This document shows, piece after piece, positions 5,127-6,665 of a DNA stretch of 6,665 bases. Under the pieces are notes generated by a model, which worked only from the letters and a program-made list of their open reading frames with translations, had not been told where the DNA came from and searched no databases. Position 1 is the first letter of the stretch; every line of letters begins with the position of its first letter. Source of the DNA: Neptuniibacter sp. (GTDB taxonomy: Bacteria; Pseudomonadota; Gammaproteobacteria; Pseudomonadales; Balneatricaceae); the NCBI GenBank assembly GCA_030149405.1, contig JASBRM010000068.1:1-6665 (forward strand), in the 5' to 3' direction. A program made the position numbers and the translations under genes.

Positions 5127-6665
5127 GTTCTTTCTCCTTAATTTCAGTTACTGAGTTTTTCATGGAAAACAAAGCTGTTTTGTTTTTAATGCCATTCATC
5201 ACAGCAGGAAGCAGTATTACTGTAACCACAGCCGAAACTGCCATAATCATCGCCAGGAAAAAGCCTACAGTGATATAGGGAACCAGCGGCGCAAACAGCA
5301 GAGGGGTAAAACCTACTGCTACCACAACTGCGTTGCGGCTTATGGCACGGGCCGGGCCTTTGTAAACCTGAACAACGGTTTGTTCCCAGTCACCACATTC
5401 GCGATAAATCGCACGACAGCGCTCAAGGAAATGGATGGCAAAATCCACCGATAAACCCAGAGTCAGCGCCGAGAGAACTGCTATAGGCATGTCGTAATCC
5501 TTTCCGATAAATCCGATCAGTCCGTAGATTGAAAGAATAGTTACGGACAGCGGCAGCATTGCCAGCAGACCGATTTTGATCGAGCGGAACAGGAACAACA
5601 TCATCAGCAATACCATAAAGAAAGCGCTGATCAGACTATTCAGCATGCCGCTGACCATCTGTTCCTGCCAGACCACATTAATAAAGGTCAAACCCGCCCA
5701 ATTCAGTTCTACATTCTCAGGCAGAGGGTTAGCAGCAACATACTGATCCACCAGCTCAATCACCTTCGACATATCCTGATTGTCTCCGCTCTTAAGTTGC
5801 AACCAAAGCACAGTTGAACTGTAGTCCGGTGTTACCATATGCCAGAGATCGTCCGGACGGTGGGAAGACTGGAAGCTCAGAATGGTTTGCGCTGCTGCAG
5901 TAGCGTTGGCTGGGAGCTGATACTGGTTTTGATCGCCACCTTGTAGTTCACGGTAAACAGTTTTCAGCAGGGTCACCAGTGAATTACTTTTGCCTACAAG
6001 CTCAGAGTTGTTCAAGTAATTCTGAAGGTTTTCCAGATAACTCAACGCATCAGGCTTCAGAAAGTATTTACTATTGCCCTGAGCGGACTCCGCTCTCTCC
6101 AGAAGATTTAACCAAAGCTCTTCATTATCCGCGTCGTCATAAGCCGCATCATCCAGGGCGAAGGTCAGTTTCTCAATCATCTCTGCTAGAGGCAGCGCCT
6201 GAATCGGCTCAATGATATGTCCTAGCTTGCCCTCAATCGACATACCTGAGGCCTGTGCTTTAAGCTGATTCAACAACTCTGATTGAGCAGATTCCTGGCC
6301 GGTATAGTCCAGTACTAAAAATGCATCGTAAGTGCCGGAGAAATGTTCGTTCATTACTTTATCGGCAATACGCAGGCGGTGGTCCTCTTTAAACCAGCGG
6401 ACCGGGTTGTCGTTGATCTGGATAGTACTCAGGCCATAAACGGAAACCGCACTCACAACTACAAACAACAGGACCAAAGACTTTGATTTCGCGATAGAGA
6501 AACGACCTACTGATGCCAGCAAGTTACCCAGTTTGCCAGTGGCCTCTTCCTGAATTGAGTGATCCTTCAGAGCAGCTAAACGCTTTGGAGACAGACATAC
6601 AATATAAGCCGGAACCAAAAGGATGGTCAGCAGGAACGCCAGCATAATGCCAAAGGCCACATGCA
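5119..6665 (-). CDS. RND/MMPL-type inner-membrane transporter, C-terminal half (5' partial)
   Basis: The frame is open to the right edge; the GTG at 6660 encodes an internal Val, not a start. About 513 residues are visible, counted from that Val. They begin in the last helix of the first repeat (1-22, ending LLVPAYIVCLSPKR), followed by a cytoplasmic linker, helix 7 (59-77), a large periplasmic loop (about 78-339) and helices 8-12 (about 340-358, 361-384, 390-410, 440-459, 463-487). 'LGLSVDFAIHFLERCR' (401-416) is the conserved helix-10 signature, with D406 at the position expected for proton relay. This topology fits the two-repeat hydrophobe-exporter (HAE3/MMPL-like) branch of the RND superfamily, which uses the proton gradient to move hydrophobic molecules. 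Downstream genes for a LolA-like carrier and an outer-membrane barrel suggest envelope lipid transport rather than drug efflux; no membrane-fusion protein gene is visible here. Confidence 0.9.
   Translation of the reverse strand, partial: HVAFGIMLAFLLTILLVPAYIVCLSPKRLAALKDHSIQEEATGKLGNLLASVGRFSIAKSKSLVLLFVVVSAVSVYGLSTIQINDNPVRWFKEDHRLRIADKVMNEHFSGTYDAFLVLDYTGQESAQSELLNQLKAQASGMSIEGKLGHIIEPIQALPLAEMIEKLTFALDDAAYDDADNEELWLNLLERAESAQGNSKYFLKPDALSYLENLQNYLNNSELVGKSNSLVTLLKTVYRELQGGDQNQYQLPANATAAAQTILSFQSSHRPDDLWHMVTPDYSSTVLWLQLKSGDNQDMSKVIELVDQYVAANPLPENVELNWAGLTFINVVWQEQMVSGMLNSLISAFFMVLLMMLFLFRSIKIGLLAMLPLSVTILSIYGLIGFIGKDYDMPIAVLSALTLGLSVDFAIHFLERCRAIYRECGDWEQTVVQVYKGPARAISRNAVVVAVGFTPLLFAPLVPYITVGFFLAMIMAVSAVVTVILLPAVMNGIKNKTALFSMKNSVTEIKEKEHA
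5134..5139 (-). promoter_or_regulatory. Strong ribosome binding site inside the end of the transporter gene
   Basis: On the minus strand AAGGAG lies 7 bases before the ATG of the LolA-like gene (5126-5124) and falls within the last Lys-Glu codons of the transporter. The start and stop overlap as ATGCGTAA. This is a clear translational-coupling arrangement. Confidence 0.8.

Noticed and set aside
5979..6215. 78-codon plus-strand frame opposite the transporter
   Set aside because: It is antisense to the conserved transporter loop and has no start signals.

Overview
The window looks like chromosomal DNA from a marine-type gammaproteobacterium, possibly Oceanospirillales or a relative. That placement is inferred from the RND / LolA-like / outer-membrane barrel operon and from the intergenic repeat style; no rRNA or other taxonomic marker is present. 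Two parts differ in character. Positions 1 to about 3010 are visibly AT-rich and carry plus-strand genes. Positions 3016 to 6665 have more balanced composition and carry one tightly packed minus-strand operon.

Left part: the 3' end of an unrecognised beta-strand-rich protein (1-674, 5' end outside the window) ends at a terminator-like hairpin. A 336-base gene-free stretch (675-1010) follows. It holds a sequence tag of the kind found beside REP-associated (RAYT) transposases, a 39-base repeat and a pair of 19-base direct repeats. Next is a two-gene operon: a GMC-family FAD dehydrogenase with a CCx4Cx2C cluster like that of FAD-dependent glucose/fructose dehydrogenases (1011-2462), and a 137-residue Tat-signal partner (2472-2885). 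Together they should form a periplasmic dehydrogenase in which the small subunit carries the large one through the Tat system. No cytochrome subunit is encoded beside them. A second copy of the 39-base repeat (37/39 identical, same orientation) lies just after the pair, so the operon is bracketed by direct repeats.

Right part, read on the minus strand from 6665 to 3016: the C-terminal half of an RND/MMPL-type inner-membrane transporter (N-terminal half outside the window), a periplasmic LolA-like protein, and an outer-membrane beta-barrel protein. The genes overlap or are 2 bases apart, so they are probably translationally coupled. The three products cover inner membrane, periplasm and outer membrane, which suggests a trans-envelope route for a lipid or other hydrophobic molecule; the cargo cannot be read from the sequence. 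The two operons converge on a 130-base gap filled mostly by the repeat element.

No tRNA, rRNA, CRISPR array, intact transposase or integrase is visible. The observations most worth following are the repeat-bracketed dehydrogenase cassette, its iron-sulfur motif without a cytochrome subunit, and the hairpin repeat family.
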